This document shows positions 1 to 8,823 of a stretch of 64,000 nt of DNA, in pieces. The stretch covers positions 1,612,001 through 1,676,000 of the forward strand of contig NZ_CP150227.1 in assembly GCF_037971845.1 (NCBI RefSeq), written 5' to 3'. The DNA comes from Paenibacillus sp. FSL R5-0766 (GTDB taxonomy: Bacteria; Bacillota; Bacilli; Paenibacillales; Paenibacillaceae). Position 1 is the stretch's first letter. Each line of letters opens with the position of its first letter. The notes beneath the pieces are model-generated. The model worked only from the letters and a program-made list of their open reading frames with translations, had not been told where the DNA came from and searched no databases. The translations under genes and the position numbers were made by a program.

Positions 1-999
1 ATCTTCCGGGATGGAAGGGTCCAGATGGTGACACACCATCAACATATCAAGGTGCTCTTCTACGGTGTTGCGTGTGTACGGTCGTGTTGGGTTGGTTGAT
101 GAGGGGATAACGTAGGACTCCCCAGCGGCCCGGATAATATCCGGTGCGTGTCCGCCACCAGCGCCTTCCGTATGGTACGTGTGGATCGTCCGGCCGTTGA
201 TCGCAGCCAGGGTGTTTTCGAGAAATCCGGTTTCGTTCAGTGTATCGGTGTGGATAGCGACTTGAACATCATGTTCCCCGGCGGCAGTCAGGCAAGCATC
301 GATAGCGCTCGGCGTAGTGCCCCAATCTTCATGCAGCTTCAGGCCGATTACCCCAGCTTCAATCTGTTCAATTAAAGGTGCGGTACTGGAACTGTTGCCT
401 TTGCCAAGGTAACCGATGTTCATGGGAAAAGCCTCTGCCGATTCTAACATCCGGTGGATGTGCCAGGCTCCTGGTGTGCAGGTGGTGGCTTTGGTTCCTG
501 TTGCGGGTCCTGTTCCGCCGCCGATCATGGTCGTGACCCCGGAGGATAATGCAGTCTGAATCTGCTGTGGGCAGATGAAATGAATATGGGTATCAATGCC
601 GCCAGCAGTTACAATCATGCCTTCACCAGCGATGATTTCGGTGGAAGCACCGATGACCAGAGCGGGATGAACGCCATCCATTGTATCCGGGTTACCGGAT
701 TTGCCAATGGCGCAGATGTGACCATCCCGAATGCCGATATCCGCTTTTACAATGCCCCAATGATCGATAATGATAGCGTTGGTGATAACAGTATCAGGAG
801 TGCCGTCACTTCGCAGAGCAGTCGTAGACTGGCCCATCCCGTCGCGGATAACCTTGCCGCCCCCGAACTTGCTCTCATCTCCGTATACGGCATAATCATG
901 TTCAATCTCTGCCCATAGTTCGGTATCTGCAAGTCTTACGGCATCGCCGGTTGTCGGTCCAAACATGGACGCGTACTGTTCACGGCTCATTCGTTTCAT
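1..999 (-). CDS. ureC: Urease alpha (catalytic) subunit, C-terminus beyond left edge
   Basis: This is the nickel-containing catalytic subunit that hydrolyses urea to ammonia and carbamate in the cytoplasm. The window holds exactly the first 333 codons of a family that is usually about 570 residues. The metal-ligand motif THIH is at residues 137-140. The lysine of GLKLHEDWG at residue 221 matches the carbamylated nickel-bridging lysine, and later histidine motifs ([18 protein letters not shown]) match the remaining ligand and substrate sites. The start is the ATG at 999, which overlaps the ureB stop in an ATGA arrangement, indicating translational coupling. The gene is third in ureABC. The maturation genes ureE, ureG and ureD are not in the window, although a ureF lies 7 kb away. 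Identity is certain. The truncation is due to the window edge only. Confidence 0.98.
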   Translation of the reverse strand, partial: MKRMSREQYASMFGPTTGDAVRLADTELWAEIEHDYAVYGDESKFGGGKVIRDGMGQSTTALRSDGTPDTVITNAIIIDHWGIVKADIGIRDGHICAIGKSGNPDTMDGVHPALVIGASTEIIAGEGMIVTAGGIDTHIHFICPQQIQTALSSGVTTMIGGGTGPATGTKATTCTPGAWHIHRMLESAEAFPMNIGYLGKGNSSSTAPLIEQIEAGVIGLKLHEDWGTTPSAIDACLTAAGEHDVQVAIHTDTLNETGFLENTLAAINGRTIHTYHTEGAGGGHAPDIIRAAGESYVIPSSTNPTRPYTRNTVEEHLDMLMVCHHLDPSIPED

Positions 1000-1385
1000 G
1001 AAGATTCACCCCCATCTTGTATGGGAGGAGAGAACGTCTTCAGGAATGCCTCCAGTTTCAGTGGATCAGGAGCTTGATCCGCAGAGCCTTCGGTTAATCC
1101 GTTGAACCCGTGAATCTGGCGTTTGCCGCCAAAGGTTGTGAGTTCAACAGGTTTCTCTTCACCAGGTTCGAAGCGGACTGCGGTGCCTGCCGGAATGTGC
1201 AGGCGATGTCCAAAAGCTGACGTGCGATCAAAGTCCAGTGCTGCATTAACTTCATAAAAGTGAACGTGAGAGCCGACCTGGACGGGGCGGTCGCCGCGGT
1301 TAAGGACAATGAGTCGTAGGGTTAAACGATCCGGATGACAGATGATGTCGTCATCTGGCTTCAAACGGTATTCACCAGGAATCAT
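996..1385 (-). CDS. ureB: Urease beta subunit
   Basis: This 129-residue structural subunit assembles with UreA and UreC into the urease holoenzyme. It begins [14 protein letters not shown] and contains [19 protein letters not shown] and GFNGLTEG, all typical of UreB, and its length is normal for a separate (unfused) beta subunit. It lies 17 bp after ureA and overlaps ureC by 4 bp, so the three genes form one operon. Regulation should come from the promoter and the GlnR/TnrA-type site in front of ureA. Confidence 0.97.
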   Translation of the reverse strand: MIPGEYRLKPDDDIICHPDRLTLRLIVLNRGDRPVQVGSHVHFYEVNAALDFDRTSAFGHRLHIPAGTAVRFEPGEEKPVELTTFGGKRQIHGFNGLTEGSADQAPDPLKLEAFLKTFSPPIQDGGESS

Positions 1386-1402
1386 GGTTTCTCCTGCCTT
1401 TC

Positions 1403-1705
1403 TCAGCGTATAGGTTCGTGTACAGTAACCAGTTTCGTACCGTCAGGAAATGTGGCTTCTACCTGTACTTCAGGAATCATATCGGGAACACCATCCATAC
1501 AGTCTTCACGTGTCAGGATGGTGCCTCCGTATCTCATTAATTCGGCAACACTCATTCCATCCCGTGCTCGTTCCATCAGTTCGGAGGTCAACAAGGCGAT
1601 GGCTTCGGGAACATTCAACTTGAGTCCGCGTGCTCTTCGTTCACGGGCGAGGTTAGCGGCCACGGTAATCAGGAGTTTTTCCTTTTCCTGCTCAGTCCAG
1701 TGCAA
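1403..1705 (-). CDS. ureA: Urease gamma subunit
   Basis: This 100-residue gamma subunit is the first gene of ureABC. The N-terminus [19 protein letters not shown] and the run [21 protein letters not shown] are classic UreA sequence. The start is a TTG at 1705 preceded on the minus strand by AAAGGTCGG at a suitable distance. No in-frame ATG is closer to the family start. The divergent promoter region to its right (1706-1966) separates it from the urea transporter operon and carries two nitrogen-regulator sites. Confidence 0.97.
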   Translation of the reverse strand: MHWTEQEKEKLLITVAANLARERRARGLKLNVPEAIALLTSELMERARDGMSVAELMRYGGTILTREDCMDGVPDMIPEVQVEATFPDGTKLVTVHEPIR

Positions 1706-1758
1706 GGCAATCCGACCTTTCGCTTATAATGTCTGATATGTTCATGGATCATGTTATA

Positions 1759-1775
1759 TGTTAAATATACTCACA
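1759..1775. promoter_or_regulatory. GlnR/TnrA-type operator in front of ureABC
   Basis: The 17 bp read TGTTA-AATATAC-TCACA, a perfect fit to TGTNA-N7-TNACA, the dyad bound by the MerR-family nitrogen regulators GlnR and TnrA of Bacilli. It lies 54 bp before the ureA start. A -35-like TTGACA (minus strand, 1790-1795) places the -10 region (AGTATA/TATATT, about 1764-1771) inside the box, so bound GlnR would be expected to block the promoter. The match is direct; the regulator is inferred. Confidence 0.75.
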
Positions 1776-1795
1776 CAGGGTGAATCCTTTGTCAA
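1766..1795 (-). promoter_or_regulatory. Predicted ureA promoter
   Basis: On the minus strand a perfect -35 TTGACA (1790-1795) is followed after 18 bp by AGTATA (1766-1771). The -10 half overlaps the nitrogen-regulator box. The -10 choice is weak, because alternatives shift it by one or two bases. Confidence 0.5.
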
Positions 1796-1852
1796 TAAGC
1801 TTCAAGGCATATTAGCAGTATGCATGAAACGAGTAGGCATGAAATAAAATTA

Positions 1853-1869
1853 TGTAAGCTATATTGACA
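1853..1869. promoter_or_regulatory. GlnR/TnrA-type operator overlapping the urtA -35
   Basis: The 17 bp read TGTAA-GCTATAT-TGACA, again a perfect TGTNA-N7-TNACA dyad. Its right half contains the last five bases of the -35 hexamer of the urtA promoter. Sites overlapping -35 usually mean repression, whereas TnrA-activated sites lie slightly further upstream, so GlnR-type repression is the simpler reading. Confidence 0.78.
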
Positions 1870-1892
1870 TGAAGAGTGTAACCCTCCATAAT
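1864..1892 (+). promoter_or_regulatory. urtA promoter (sigma-A type)
   Basis: TTGACA (1864-1869), a 17 bp spacer and CATAAT (1887-1892) form a near-consensus vegetative promoter. The expected start is near 1899, leaving a leader of about 70 nt before the urtA start at 1967. Confidence 0.75.
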
Positions 1893-1966
1893 TTGGATCA
1901 ACGAACATTTCGGACGCAAATGACCTTAATGTTCGTCAATAGACTAAAAAAAGGGAGTGTAGGCTA

Positions 1967-3217
1967 TTGAAGAAGAGGTCGGTCAAGTTATGGAGTATTT
2001 TGCTCGGTGTGGTCATTGTGATGACAGGATGTGTGGAGGGCACTGCGCCGCCTGAAGCTTCGGGTTCAGGTGGTACAGGAGAGCCGGCTGCCTCCGGTGA
2101 TACGATTAAAGTTGGCATTCTTCACTCTCTCAGCGGAACGATGGCGATCAGTGAGGTATCTGTTAAAGATGCCGAGATGCTTGCTATTGAAGAGATCAAC
2201 GCCGCGGGCGGAGTTTTGGGTAAACAGATCGAGCCTGTAATTGAGGATGGTGCTTCGGATTGGCCTACTTTTGCGGAGAAAGCTGGGAAGTTACTGCAAC
2301 AGGATAAGGTCGCTGCTGTATTTGGTGGATGGACCTCTGCAAGTCGGAAGGCGATGCTCCCAGTGTTCGAACAGAACAAAGGTCTGTTATTTTACCCGGT
2401 ACAATATGAAGGATTGGAATCATCGCCAAATATTTTTTATACAGGAGCAACAACCAATCAGCAGATCGTTCCATCTGTAACCTGGTTACTGGAGAACAGG
2501 GGCAAGACGTTTTATCTGCTCGGTTCAGATTATGTATTTCCGAAAACGGCCAATCAGGTCATTAAGGCACAACTCGCAGCAGAGGGCGGCGAAGTGGTGG
2601 GTGAAGAATACACACCGCTGGGCCATACCGATTACAGTACCATCATAAGCAAAATCAAGGCTGCGAAGCCGGATATTGTATACAATACGCTGAACGGAGA
2701 TAGCAATGTGGCTTTCTTCAAACAATTGAAGGATGCCGGAATCTCCTCGGATCAGATGACAACCCTCTCGGTAAGTGTGGCGGAGGAAGAAATCCGTGGT
2801 ATTGGCGCAGACGTATTGAAGGGGCATCTGGCTTCGTGGAATTATTATCAGACAACCGATACACCTGAAAATGCTACATTTGTTGCCAAGTACAAAGAAA
2901 AATACGGTGCTGATCGAGTGACAGCTGATCCGATTGAAGCGGGATATGTGGCGGTTTATCTCTGGAAAGCGGCGGTGGAAAAAGCAGGATCAACCGACGT
3001 GGAGAAGGTGAAGGCAGCTGCCAAGGGTCTGGAGTTTGATGCCCCGGAAGGTAAGGTAACCGTGGATGGAGAGAATCAGCATATCTACAAAACCGTACGG
3101 ATCGGTGAAGTGCAGGAAGATGGGCAGTTCAAGGAATTGTGGAATTCTGGTGCGCCTGTCAAGCCGGACCCTTATCTGAAAACGTATGAATGGGGAGCTT
3201 CCCTCAGCGCTAAATAA
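1967..3217 (+). CDS. urtA: Urea ABC transporter substrate-binding lipoprotein
   Basis: This is the extracellular urea-binding lipoprotein of the UrtABCDE high-affinity transporter (branched-chain amino acid transporter superfamily). The N-terminus has a basic region, a hydrophobic stretch and the lipobox VMTGC, so it should be anchored through cysteine. The mature part holds the type I periplasmic-binding fold with [34 protein letters not shown] and [21 protein letters not shown], the last being diagnostic of urea-type receptors. The start is TTG at 1967 after AAGGGAGTG. The length of 416 residues is usual. It is first in urtABCDE, and a 180 bp gap with a stem-loop separates it from urtB. Confidence 0.95.
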   Translation: MKKRSVKLWSILLGVVIVMTGCVEGTAPPEASGSGGTGEPAASGDTIKVGILHSLSGTMAISEVSVKDAEMLAIEEINAAGGVLGKQIEPVIEDGASDWPTFAEKAGKLLQQDKVAAVFGGWTSASRKAMLPVFEQNKGLLFYPVQYEGLESSPNIFYTGATTNQQIVPSVTWLLENRGKTFYLLGSDYVFPKTANQVIKAQLAAEGGEVVGEEYTPLGHTDYSTIISKIKAAKPDIVYNTLNGDSNVAFFKQLKDAGISSDQMTTLSVSVAEEEIRGIGADVLKGHLASWNYYQTTDTPENATFVAKYKEKYGADRVTADPIEAGYVAVYLWKAAVEKAGSTDVEKVKAAAKGLEFDAPEGKVTVDGENQHIYKTVRIGEVQEDGQFKELWNSGAPVKPDPYLKTYEWGASLSAK

Positions 3218-3283
3218 CATAGAAACCTCGCAATAAAACAGGCAACTCGCTTCAAAGCAGCCGACACATAAACGAGGGTGTGA

Positions 3284-3339
3284 CAACACATCCTCTCACC
3301 GTATCGCGGTAAAGCGTTACTGTGATGTGAGAAGTGTTG
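3284..3339 (+). other. Intercistronic stem-loop between urtA and urtB
   Basis: The arms CAACAC..TCTCAC (3284-3299) and GTGAGA.GTGTTG (3327-3339) pair imperfectly around an inner loop with a small CGC/GCG stem. There is no T-run, so it is not a normal terminator. It could protect the urtA mRNA 3' end and raise receptor over permease output, as is often seen in binding-protein operons. The function is inferred. Confidence 0.45.
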
Positions 3340-3397
3340 CTGCCGCTAATTTAAGTTGTGAAATGTCGAGAGTCACGGTATGGAGGAGGGGATAGCG

Positions 3398-4303
3398 ATG
3401 GATATGTTTATCCTGCAGATGTTCAACGGTCTGAGTATCAGTTCAATTCTGTTGTTGATTGCATTGGGGCTTGCAGTAACGTTTGGGCTGATGAATGTCA
3501 TCAATATGGCTCACGGTGAACTGATCATGATCGGTGCATATGCAACGTATGTAACACAAAATCTGTTTATGTCCTATGCTCCAGCGGCGTGGTTTGGTGC
3601 CTACTTTGTTGTGGCTCTACCGATTGCGTTCATTGTAGCGGCTCTGATTGGCTGGTTGCTTGAAGTGGTGCTGATCAGGCATCTATATGGCAGGCCGCTG
3701 GACAGTCTGCTTGCGACATGGGGTGTAGGCATGATGCTGCAACAACTGGCCCGTACGATATTCGGAGCGCCAAATGTAGGAGTATCCAGTCCGGCCTGGC
3801 TCAATGGGGGATTGGCGATCTCGGATGGTATTGTATTTCCGTATAAACGAATTTTCATTATCGCACTGGTTGCGGTTGTGCTGCTGTGCATGTATCTCTA
3901 TATCTATCGAACGTCTTCCGGAAGACGAATGAGGGCTGTAATGCAAAATCGGAGCATGGCGGGGTGTCTTGGGATTTCGACCCGGCGGGTAGATGGCATG
4001 ACCTTTGCTATTGGTTCGGGCATTGCCGGAATTGCTGGCTGTGCATTAACGCTCATTGGTCCGATTGGTCCTTCACTTGGTACGTATTATATTGTGGATG
4101 CGTTCATGGTCGTTGTCCTGGGTGGGGTAGGGAAATTGGTTGGAACCGTGTGCGGTGCACTGGGGATTGGTATGTTCAACACGCTGTTCGAAACCTATAC
4201 ATCGGCTTCCATTGGCAAGGTGCTTGTGTTTGTATGTATCGTTGCTTTTCTGCAATGGAAACCACGCGGTTTGGTCGCGATGCGTACACGTAGTCTCGAT
4301 TAA
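3398..4303 (+). CDS. urtB: Urea ABC transporter permease UrtB
   Basis: This is the first membrane permease of the urea transporter (LivH-type), about 301 residues with roughly eight hydrophobic segments. The signature [30 protein letters not shown] is close to the N-terminus, and [16 protein letters not shown] lies near the C-terminus. The start is taken at ATG 3398 because GGAGGAGGG (3382-3390) sits 7 bp before it. The upstream ATG at 3380 would overlap that ribosome binding site. It is followed 21 bp later by urtC. Confidence 0.93.
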   Translation: MDMFILQMFNGLSISSILLLIALGLAVTFGLMNVINMAHGELIMIGAYATYVTQNLFMSYAPAAWFGAYFVVALPIAFIVAALIGWLLEVVLIRHLYGRPLDSLLATWGVGMMLQQLARTIFGAPNVGVSSPAWLNGGLAISDGIVFPYKRIFIIALVAVVLLCMYLYIYRTSSGRRMRAVMQNRSMAGCLGISTRRVDGMTFAIGSGIAGIAGCALTLIGPIGPSLGTYYIVDAFMVVVLGGVGKLVGTVCGALGIGMFNTLFETYTSASIGKVLVFVCIVAFLQWKPRGLVAMRTRSLD

Positions 4304-4324
4304 CGTGAAGAAGGGGGTTAGTTC

Positions 4325-5416
4325 ATGTCCGCTTTACTCAAGACTGGCAGTCTGAAAATGAGGATTATCTGGGCGGTTGTACTCATCATGATGTGTCTTG
4401 CTCCACTAATCTCCACGGAGTTTCGTCTGAGTCTGTTAGCCAAGTTTTTGGCGCTGGCGATCCTGGCCATTGGTCTCGATCTGATCTGGGGTTATGGCGG
4501 TGTGTTGAGTCTTGGGCATGGGGTGTTCTTTGGTCTGGGTGGATACGCGATGGCGATGTATCTGAAGCTTCAGGCCAGTGGAGCAACACTTCCTGACTTC
4601 ATGGGATGGAGTGGTCTCAGTGGTCTGCCATGGTTCTGGGAGCCGTTTCGTTCTTTCCCGGTGGCGCTGTTATTGGGGATAGCCCTTCCGGCATTGCTCG
4701 CCTTTGCCCTGGGGTGGTTTACGTTCCGTAACCGGATCACCGGTGTATATTTTACCATCCTGACTCAAGCCTTGGTTCTTATTACGGTAACACTCTTTGT
4801 TGGTAAACAGGAATGGACGGGTGGAACAAATGGCATTACCGGATATAATTCGATCTTTGGTTTTACACTTCATTCCGCTGGAACGACGATTGCTCTCTAC
4901 TATATAACGCTTGCTGTTCTGGTGATCGCTTATATGCTCTGTCGTCGAATGGTGAACAGTCGGTTCGGCCAAGTGCTTGAAGCTGCGCGGGATGGGGAGA
5001 ATCGGGTACGATTCCTCGGATATGATCCGGCAGGATATAAAACGCTGGCTTTTGCTTTTTCCGGTGCGCTTGCAGGCATCGCGGGTATGTTGTTTGTTCT
5101 TCAGGTCGGTATTATCTCGCCATCGATGATGGGGATTGTGCCCTCCATTGAGATGGTCCTGTGGGTTGCGTTGGGTGGTCGCGGTACGCTTATTGGAGCG
5201 GTCATCGGAGCAGTGGTGCTGAATGCAGCCAAAACAGGCATAAGTGAGGCTTATCCCGAAGGATGGTTGTTTGTCATTGGCGGGCTCTTTGTAACGGTAG
5301 TTTTGTTCATGCCAAACGGTATTGTAGGTGTATATCGTCATATCGTTCGCTTGCTGAAGCGGAGAGGAGAGAGTGCGCATGTCCAAGTCACTCGGGAAAA
5401 ACCTAAAGTCTACTGA
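4325..5416 (+). CDS. urtC: Urea ABC transporter permease UrtC
   Basis: This is the second permease (LivM-type), 363 residues and hydrophobic throughout. It contains LDLIWGYGGVLSLGHGVFFGLGGYAMAMYLK and the cytoplasmic coupling region DGENRVRFLGYDPAGYKTLAFAFSGALAGIAG, typical of UrtC/LivM. The ribosome binding site AAGGGGG precedes ATG 4325. The 3' end overlaps the start of urtD by about 38 bp, consistent with coupled expression. Confidence 0.94.
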   Translation: MSALLKTGSLKMRIIWAVVLIMMCLAPLISTEFRLSLLAKFLALAILAIGLDLIWGYGGVLSLGHGVFFGLGGYAMAMYLKLQASGATLPDFMGWSGLSGLPWFWEPFRSFPVALLLGIALPALLAFALGWFTFRNRITGVYFTILTQALVLITVTLFVGKQEWTGGTNGITGYNSIFGFTLHSAGTTIALYYITLAVLVIAYMLCRRMVNSRFGQVLEAARDGENRVRFLGYDPAGYKTLAFAFSGALAGIAGMLFVLQVGIISPSMMGIVPSIEMVLWVALGGRGTLIGAVIGAVVLNAAKTGISEAYPEGWLFVIGGLFVTVVLFMPNGIVGVYRHIVRLLKRRGESAHVQVTREKPKVY

Positions 5417-6188
5417 GGAATTAGCGGTGTTGGTAGCCGAGGATATTACGGTGGCCTTTGGTGGGTTCGTTGCTGTCAAAGGCATGAATCTGAAGCTGCA
5501 TGAACATGACCTGCATTTTCTGATCGGACCCAATGGTGCAGGGAAAACAACGATGCTGGATGTGATATGTGGCAAAACAAAACCCATGTCCGGCTCGGTG
5601 AAGATGGGGGATGGCACGGAATTAACACGACTGAAGGAGCACCAGATTGTTCGCAAAGGTGTGGGACGCAAATTCCAGGCGCCATCGATCTTTGCGGGTC
5701 TGACGGTGCAGGAGAATCTGACACTGGCGGCGGAGACTCGCCGTTCCCCTTTGCAAGCCATCGGCATTCGGAGATATGGGAAAATGAGTGCTGCCATGGA
5801 GGTTGTTACCCTCCAGATTGGTCTGCAAGACCGCGTTGATGCTCGCGCAGGAGCGTTATCACATGGGGAGAAGCAGTGGCTGGAGATCGGCATGCTGCTT
5901 CTGCAGGAGCCACGGGTGTTGTTGCTGGACGAACCAGCCGCAGGCATGACGGATGAAGAAACACATAAGACCGGGCGACTTCTGCAAGAGATTGCGCGTG
6001 AGCGCTCGGTTGTGGTGGTGGAGCATGATATGGAGTTTGTGCGAGAGTTCGCAGCCAAGGTAACGGTGATGCATGAAGGAAAACTGCTGAAGGAAGGTAC
6101 GATGGCGGAGGTACAGGCAGACCCGAAAGTGGCAGAAGTGTATCTGGGCAAAAGGAGGGATGACCATGCTGTCGCTGCAACGAATTGA
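5379..6188 (+). CDS. urtD: Urea ABC transporter ATPase UrtD
   Basis: This is the LivG-type ATPase of the urea importer. The Walker A GPNGAGKTT is at residues 50-58, and the ABC signature is LSHGEKQWLEIGMLL, where the LSHGE form is typical of UrtD. Walker B is VLLLDEPAAGM and the switch histidine lies in VVVEHDMEF. The start is ATG 5379, eight bases after GGAGAGGAGA; a GTG at 5373 is possible but worse spaced. It overlaps urtC and urtE, so it is part of a tightly coupled operon. Confidence 0.94.
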   Translation: MSKSLGKNLKSTEELAVLVAEDITVAFGGFVAVKGMNLKLHEHDLHFLIGPNGAGKTTMLDVICGKTKPMSGSVKMGDGTELTRLKEHQIVRKGVGRKFQAPSIFAGLTVQENLTLAAETRRSPLQAIGIRRYGKMSAAMEVVTLQIGLQDRVDARAGALSHGEKQWLEIGMLLLQEPRVLLLDEPAAGMTDEETHKTGRLLQEIARERSVVVVEHDMEFVREFAAKVTVMHEGKLLKEGTMAEVQADPKVAEVYLGKRRDDHAVAATN

Positions 6189-6861
6189 ATCCGGCTACGG
6201 GGAAAGCAATGTGCTTCGTGGTGTGAACCTGGATGTACAGCCTGGACAGGTGGTGTGTCTGATGGGCCGTAACGGTGTAGGGAAAACAACGTTGATGAAA
6301 ACATTAATGGGGCTGCTCAAAACACGCAAGGGCAGTATTCAGTGGCAAAATCAGGAGTTATCCACCTTGGACACAGCCAAGCGGGCAAGGGCAGGGATTG
6401 GTTATGTACCGCAGGGGCGGGAGATTTTCCCGCAGCTTACGGTGAAAGAAAACTTATTGCTTGGTCTGGAGACAAGTGCTCCGGGAGTAAAAACGTTCCC
6501 GGAGGATGTACTGGCGATGTTTCCAGTGCTTGCGACGATGTATGGACGGCAGGGCGGGGATCTGAGTGGTGGACAGCAGCAACAGTTGGCGTTTGCCCGG
6601 GCATTGGCTTCGCGTCCGGGGTTGTTGCTACTTGATGAGCCGACAGAAGGCATCCAGCCTTCTATCGTGGAGGACATTCGGCAGGTTATTTTGCAGCTCA
6701 AGGCAAAGGGGAACCTCTCGGTTCTGCTGGTAGAGCAGAGTATTGATTTTGTACGAAGTGCCGCAGATTACATCTATATCATGGACAAAGGAACCATAAC
6801 CCTGCATGGGACACCGCAAGAACTGGATATGTCGCAGTTTGAACATCATCTCTCCGTATAG
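6166..6861 (+). CDS. urtE: Urea ABC transporter ATPase UrtE
   Basis: This is the LivF-type ATPase, last gene of urtABCDE, 231 residues. Walker A is GRNGVGKTT, the signature is LSGGQQQQLAFARAL, Walker B is LLLLDEPTEGIQPS and the switch region is VLLVEQSIDF. DEPTEGIQPSIV is characteristic of UrtE. AAAGGAGG (6151-6158) is 7 bp before ATG 6166; the ATG at 6160 is too close. It overlaps the urtD 3' end. The next gene is convergent, only 29 bp downstream, and I see no obvious terminator in between. Confidence 0.94.
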   Translation: MLSLQRIESGYGESNVLRGVNLDVQPGQVVCLMGRNGVGKTTLMKTLMGLLKTRKGSIQWQNQELSTLDTAKRARAGIGYVPQGREIFPQLTVKENLLLGLETSAPGVKTFPEDVLAMFPVLATMYGRQGGDLSGGQQQQLAFARALASRPGLLLLDEPTEGIQPSIVEDIRQVILQLKAKGNLSVLLVEQSIDFVRSAADYIYIMDKGTITLHGTPQELDMSQFEHHLSV

Positions 6862-6890
6862 TGTAGTTAGTCGGCGAGTGGAGAGAGGTT

Positions 6891-7526
6891 TCAGGAACGC
6901 TTGTCCAGGATATTCGAGTATTTCGGATATAACCGCCGGATGCATTCTGGACAGATGTCGTGGGTAAATTCGGCATGGGTATGCTTCTCCAGATAACTCT
7001 CAACGGAGTTCCAATGTTCCTCTTCGTCCTTGATTTGTTTGCAGACGGCGCAAATAGGCAGCAGTCCGCGCAATGTACGCACTTCAGACAATGCCTTCTT
7101 CAATTGGTGTTCTGTCTTTCTTTGTTCGGTAATATCCATGTGCGCAATTAAAGTGAGATCGGTATCCAGAATTGAATTCGCATAAGATAGAGGGGTGAGT
7201 TCTACACGAAACCACCTCTTTTCGTTGTATACAGTATACACGCAGATGTCATATGTATGATTTCGATTAAAGGGTATTCCGCGTTCTTTCAAATTCTGTG
7301 CGACAAGTGCCATGTTAGCGTTTTTGCTTCGTTTTGCCCAGGCTTCCGTCAGATGCAGGTAATGTCTATAACTACTGTGTGTATCCGGGTTTGGTGAGCA
7401 TTGACCGAGTCCCTGTTGCCAGGCACGGTTACAACTTTGGATAATCCAATTGTGATCAACGATGATGAGCTGGTGACGTATGGACTGGAACGACAGCCTC
7501 TCCAGATCGGATGTAACATGTCTCAT
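6891..7526 (-). CDS. PAS-domain protein with CxxC pairs
   Basis: This is a soluble sensor-like protein of 211 residues. Residues 15-135 look like one PAS fold (LIIVDHNWIIQSCNRAW, then RWFRVELTPL and DITEQRKTEHQL, the usual PAS-PAC exit). A short helix follows, then a tail LLPICAVCKQIKDEEEHWNSVESYL..CPECIRRLYPKY with two CxxC pairs. That tail is common in PAS-containing kinases and diguanylate cyclases, but here no kinase, GGDEF or other output domain follows. The ribosome binding site AAAGGAGGG precedes ATG 7526. Its position between the urea transporter and ureF invites a link to nitrogen sensing, but this is only context. It may bind metal through the cysteines. Confidence 0.75.
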   Translation of the reverse strand: MRHVTSDLERLSFQSIRHQLIIVDHNWIIQSCNRAWQQGLGQCSPNPDTHSSYRHYLHLTEAWAKRSKNANMALVAQNLKERGIPFNRNHTYDICVYTVYNEKRWFRVELTPLSYANSILDTDLTLIAHMDITEQRKTEHQLKKALSEVRTLRGLLPICAVCKQIKDEEEHWNSVESYLEKHTHAEFTHDICPECIRRLYPKYSNILDKRS

Positions 7527-7553
7527 GGATGAGACCCTCCTTTGGCAGAAATC

Positions 7554-7757
7554 TTATCTCAGTTCATCTGGAATATCCAAAATATCAGCGACCAGGTGCC
7601 TGAATCGGGTTGCTTTGCGTGTGCCGTGAATAAGATTGGATAAACGATAGGGTGGGATGCCATGCTGTTCACAAAAGGTCTTCTGGTCCACTTGAAGTTC
7701 GGTTAGCCGTCGTTTGATGGCCCATCCGAACGGAGTAACTGGTTTCTTCTTGTTCAA
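7554..7757 (-). CDS. Small helix-turn-helix (XRE-like) protein
   Basis: This 67-residue protein contains GWAIKRRLTELQVDQKTFCEQHGIPPYRLSNLIHGTRKATRFRHLVADIL, the layout of a single Cro/CI-type helix-turn-helix and little else. The start is a TTG at 7757, set by AGGGGTGA upstream. It lies 27 bp before the PAS gene on the same strand and is probably co-transcribed with it. It could be a regulator of this short operon. The target is unknown. Confidence 0.65.
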   Translation of the reverse strand: MNKKKPVTPFGWAIKRRLTELQVDQKTFCEQHGIPPYRLSNLIHGTRKATRFRHLVADILDIPDELR

Positions 7758-7942
7758 AAGGGTTCACCCCTGGTTAGAATGTAGTATTCAGCCGCCCTTT
7801 CTTCATGTAGAATATATAGAAATGCGAGCTGTATGTTTCATTATATACGTAAATTCGTCATCTAACAATTAAAAAAGACGGAAAAAAGTGTATTTTGTGA
7901 TGATAAATGGCGTAAATACGTAAATGAAACAAATAAAATGAC

Positions 7943-7980
7943 AAAAAACACGTCGGCAAGGAGGTTGCCGCGTGTTTTTT
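7943..7980 (-). terminator. Terminator after ureF (works on both strands)
   Basis: A stem of AAAACACG.CGGCAA with a GGAGG loop and TTGCCG.CGTGTTTT is flanked by A and T runs on the two sides. It lies 44 bp after the ureF stop. Confidence 0.85.
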
Positions 7981-8023
7981 AGTTTGTTTGAATGAAGGGG
8001 AGCAGGTATGAGGAGGAAGAGGA

Positions 8024-8725
8024 TTAGGCCCTGTAGGCATGAAGTCCAGCTCCGAGCATATGGAAACTGGGGAAAAACGATTTCATGGACATCGAGGTTG
8101 GCTGTGCCAGTCCATCCGCAGCCGAGGCGCTGACGGTCTTCCATTCATTCTCCAGATCTGTGGCCAGGCGGACCATCAGATCCTTGGTTGTATCATTGTT
8201 CAGGGGAATGACTTTGGAGGCTTCGGTTATGCAGGCATTCATGGCTGAATGCAGGTAACCAAGGACCGCCTCCTCGACCGGGATGTCGAGGTGGTGGTTA
8301 ATCCAGGCGTGAACAGTCGAGAGGCAACCAACCGAATCGTATTTGGCAAAGATCTGTTCGAGCTGGCTGAATTCAATCCAGGGGTGCAGAGCGCGTGCAA
8401 GTCTGATTAATCGTTTACCCATCGCGGCAGCTTGTTTTCTGAGATCTCCAGGGGTTCGCTGAACATGGACGAGCTTGTCGATCAGAGCTATCCGCCATGT
8501 ATCCTTGTGATCTGCTGCGGTATAGATGCCTTTAATGGCCATACCTTCAAGACGAACAATGCTGGGATGCAACTGACAACGCATGAATGATTCGAGATCT
8601 TCAGCATTACGAATGGTACCCTCCCTGATGTGGATATCCATGCCGAAGGAATGGGTGAACCCTCCGACCTGAATAGAGGAATCAAGCAGTTTGACATAAT
8701 CGAGCAGCTTATTCCCACGGTTCAC
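8024..8725 (-). CDS. ureF: Urease accessory protein UreF
   Basis: UreF is the maturation factor that, with UreD/UreH and UreG, helps insert nickel and CO2 into apo-urease. The family hallmarks are present: LLDSSIQVGGFTHSFGMD near the N-terminus, the helical middle, and VLGYLHSAMNACITEASKVIPLN; the C-terminus has the SFFPSFHMLGAG block. The start is taken at GTG 8725 because AGGAGG on the minus strand is 9 bp away; ATG 8731 is only 3 bp from it. That gives 233 residues, a normal length. It is an orphan: no ureE, ureG or ureD adjoins it, and ureABC is 7 kb away on the same strand. A GlnR/TnrA-type site lies just upstream. Confidence 0.88.
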   Translation of the reverse strand: MNRGNKLLDYVKLLDSSIQVGGFTHSFGMDIHIREGTIRNAEDLESFMRCQLHPSIVRLEGMAIKGIYTAADHKDTWRIALIDKLVHVQRTPGDLRKQAAAMGKRLIRLARALHPWIEFSQLEQIFAKYDSVGCLSTVHAWINHHLDIPVEEAVLGYLHSAMNACITEASKVIPLNNDTTKDLMVRLATDLENEWKTVSASAADGLAQPTSMSMKSFFPSFHMLGAGLHAYRA

Positions 8726-8752
8726 AATCATTCGCCTCCTGTGTTCGTTAAA

Positions 8753-8769
8753 TGTCACTTAAAGTGACA
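8753..8769. promoter_or_regulatory. GlnR/TnrA-type operator in front of ureF
   Basis: TGTCA-CTTAAAG-TGACA matches TGTNA-N7-TNACA perfectly and sits in a larger dyad with 11 bp arms around a single central base (8750-8772). It is 28 bp upstream of the ureF GTG and downstream of the predicted promoter, where a bound regulator would act as a roadblock. Confidence 0.78.
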
Positions 8770-8823
8770 TTTGTATTCCTTTTTGTTTGCTTTGTGTTTG
8801 GAAATCCGAATTATATGATAGTT

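Noticed and set aside
4670..6304. Long minus-strand open frame of 544 codons
   Set aside because: It lies entirely opposite urtC, urtD and urtE, has no ribosome binding site and no recognisable domain; it is a shadow of the real coding frames.
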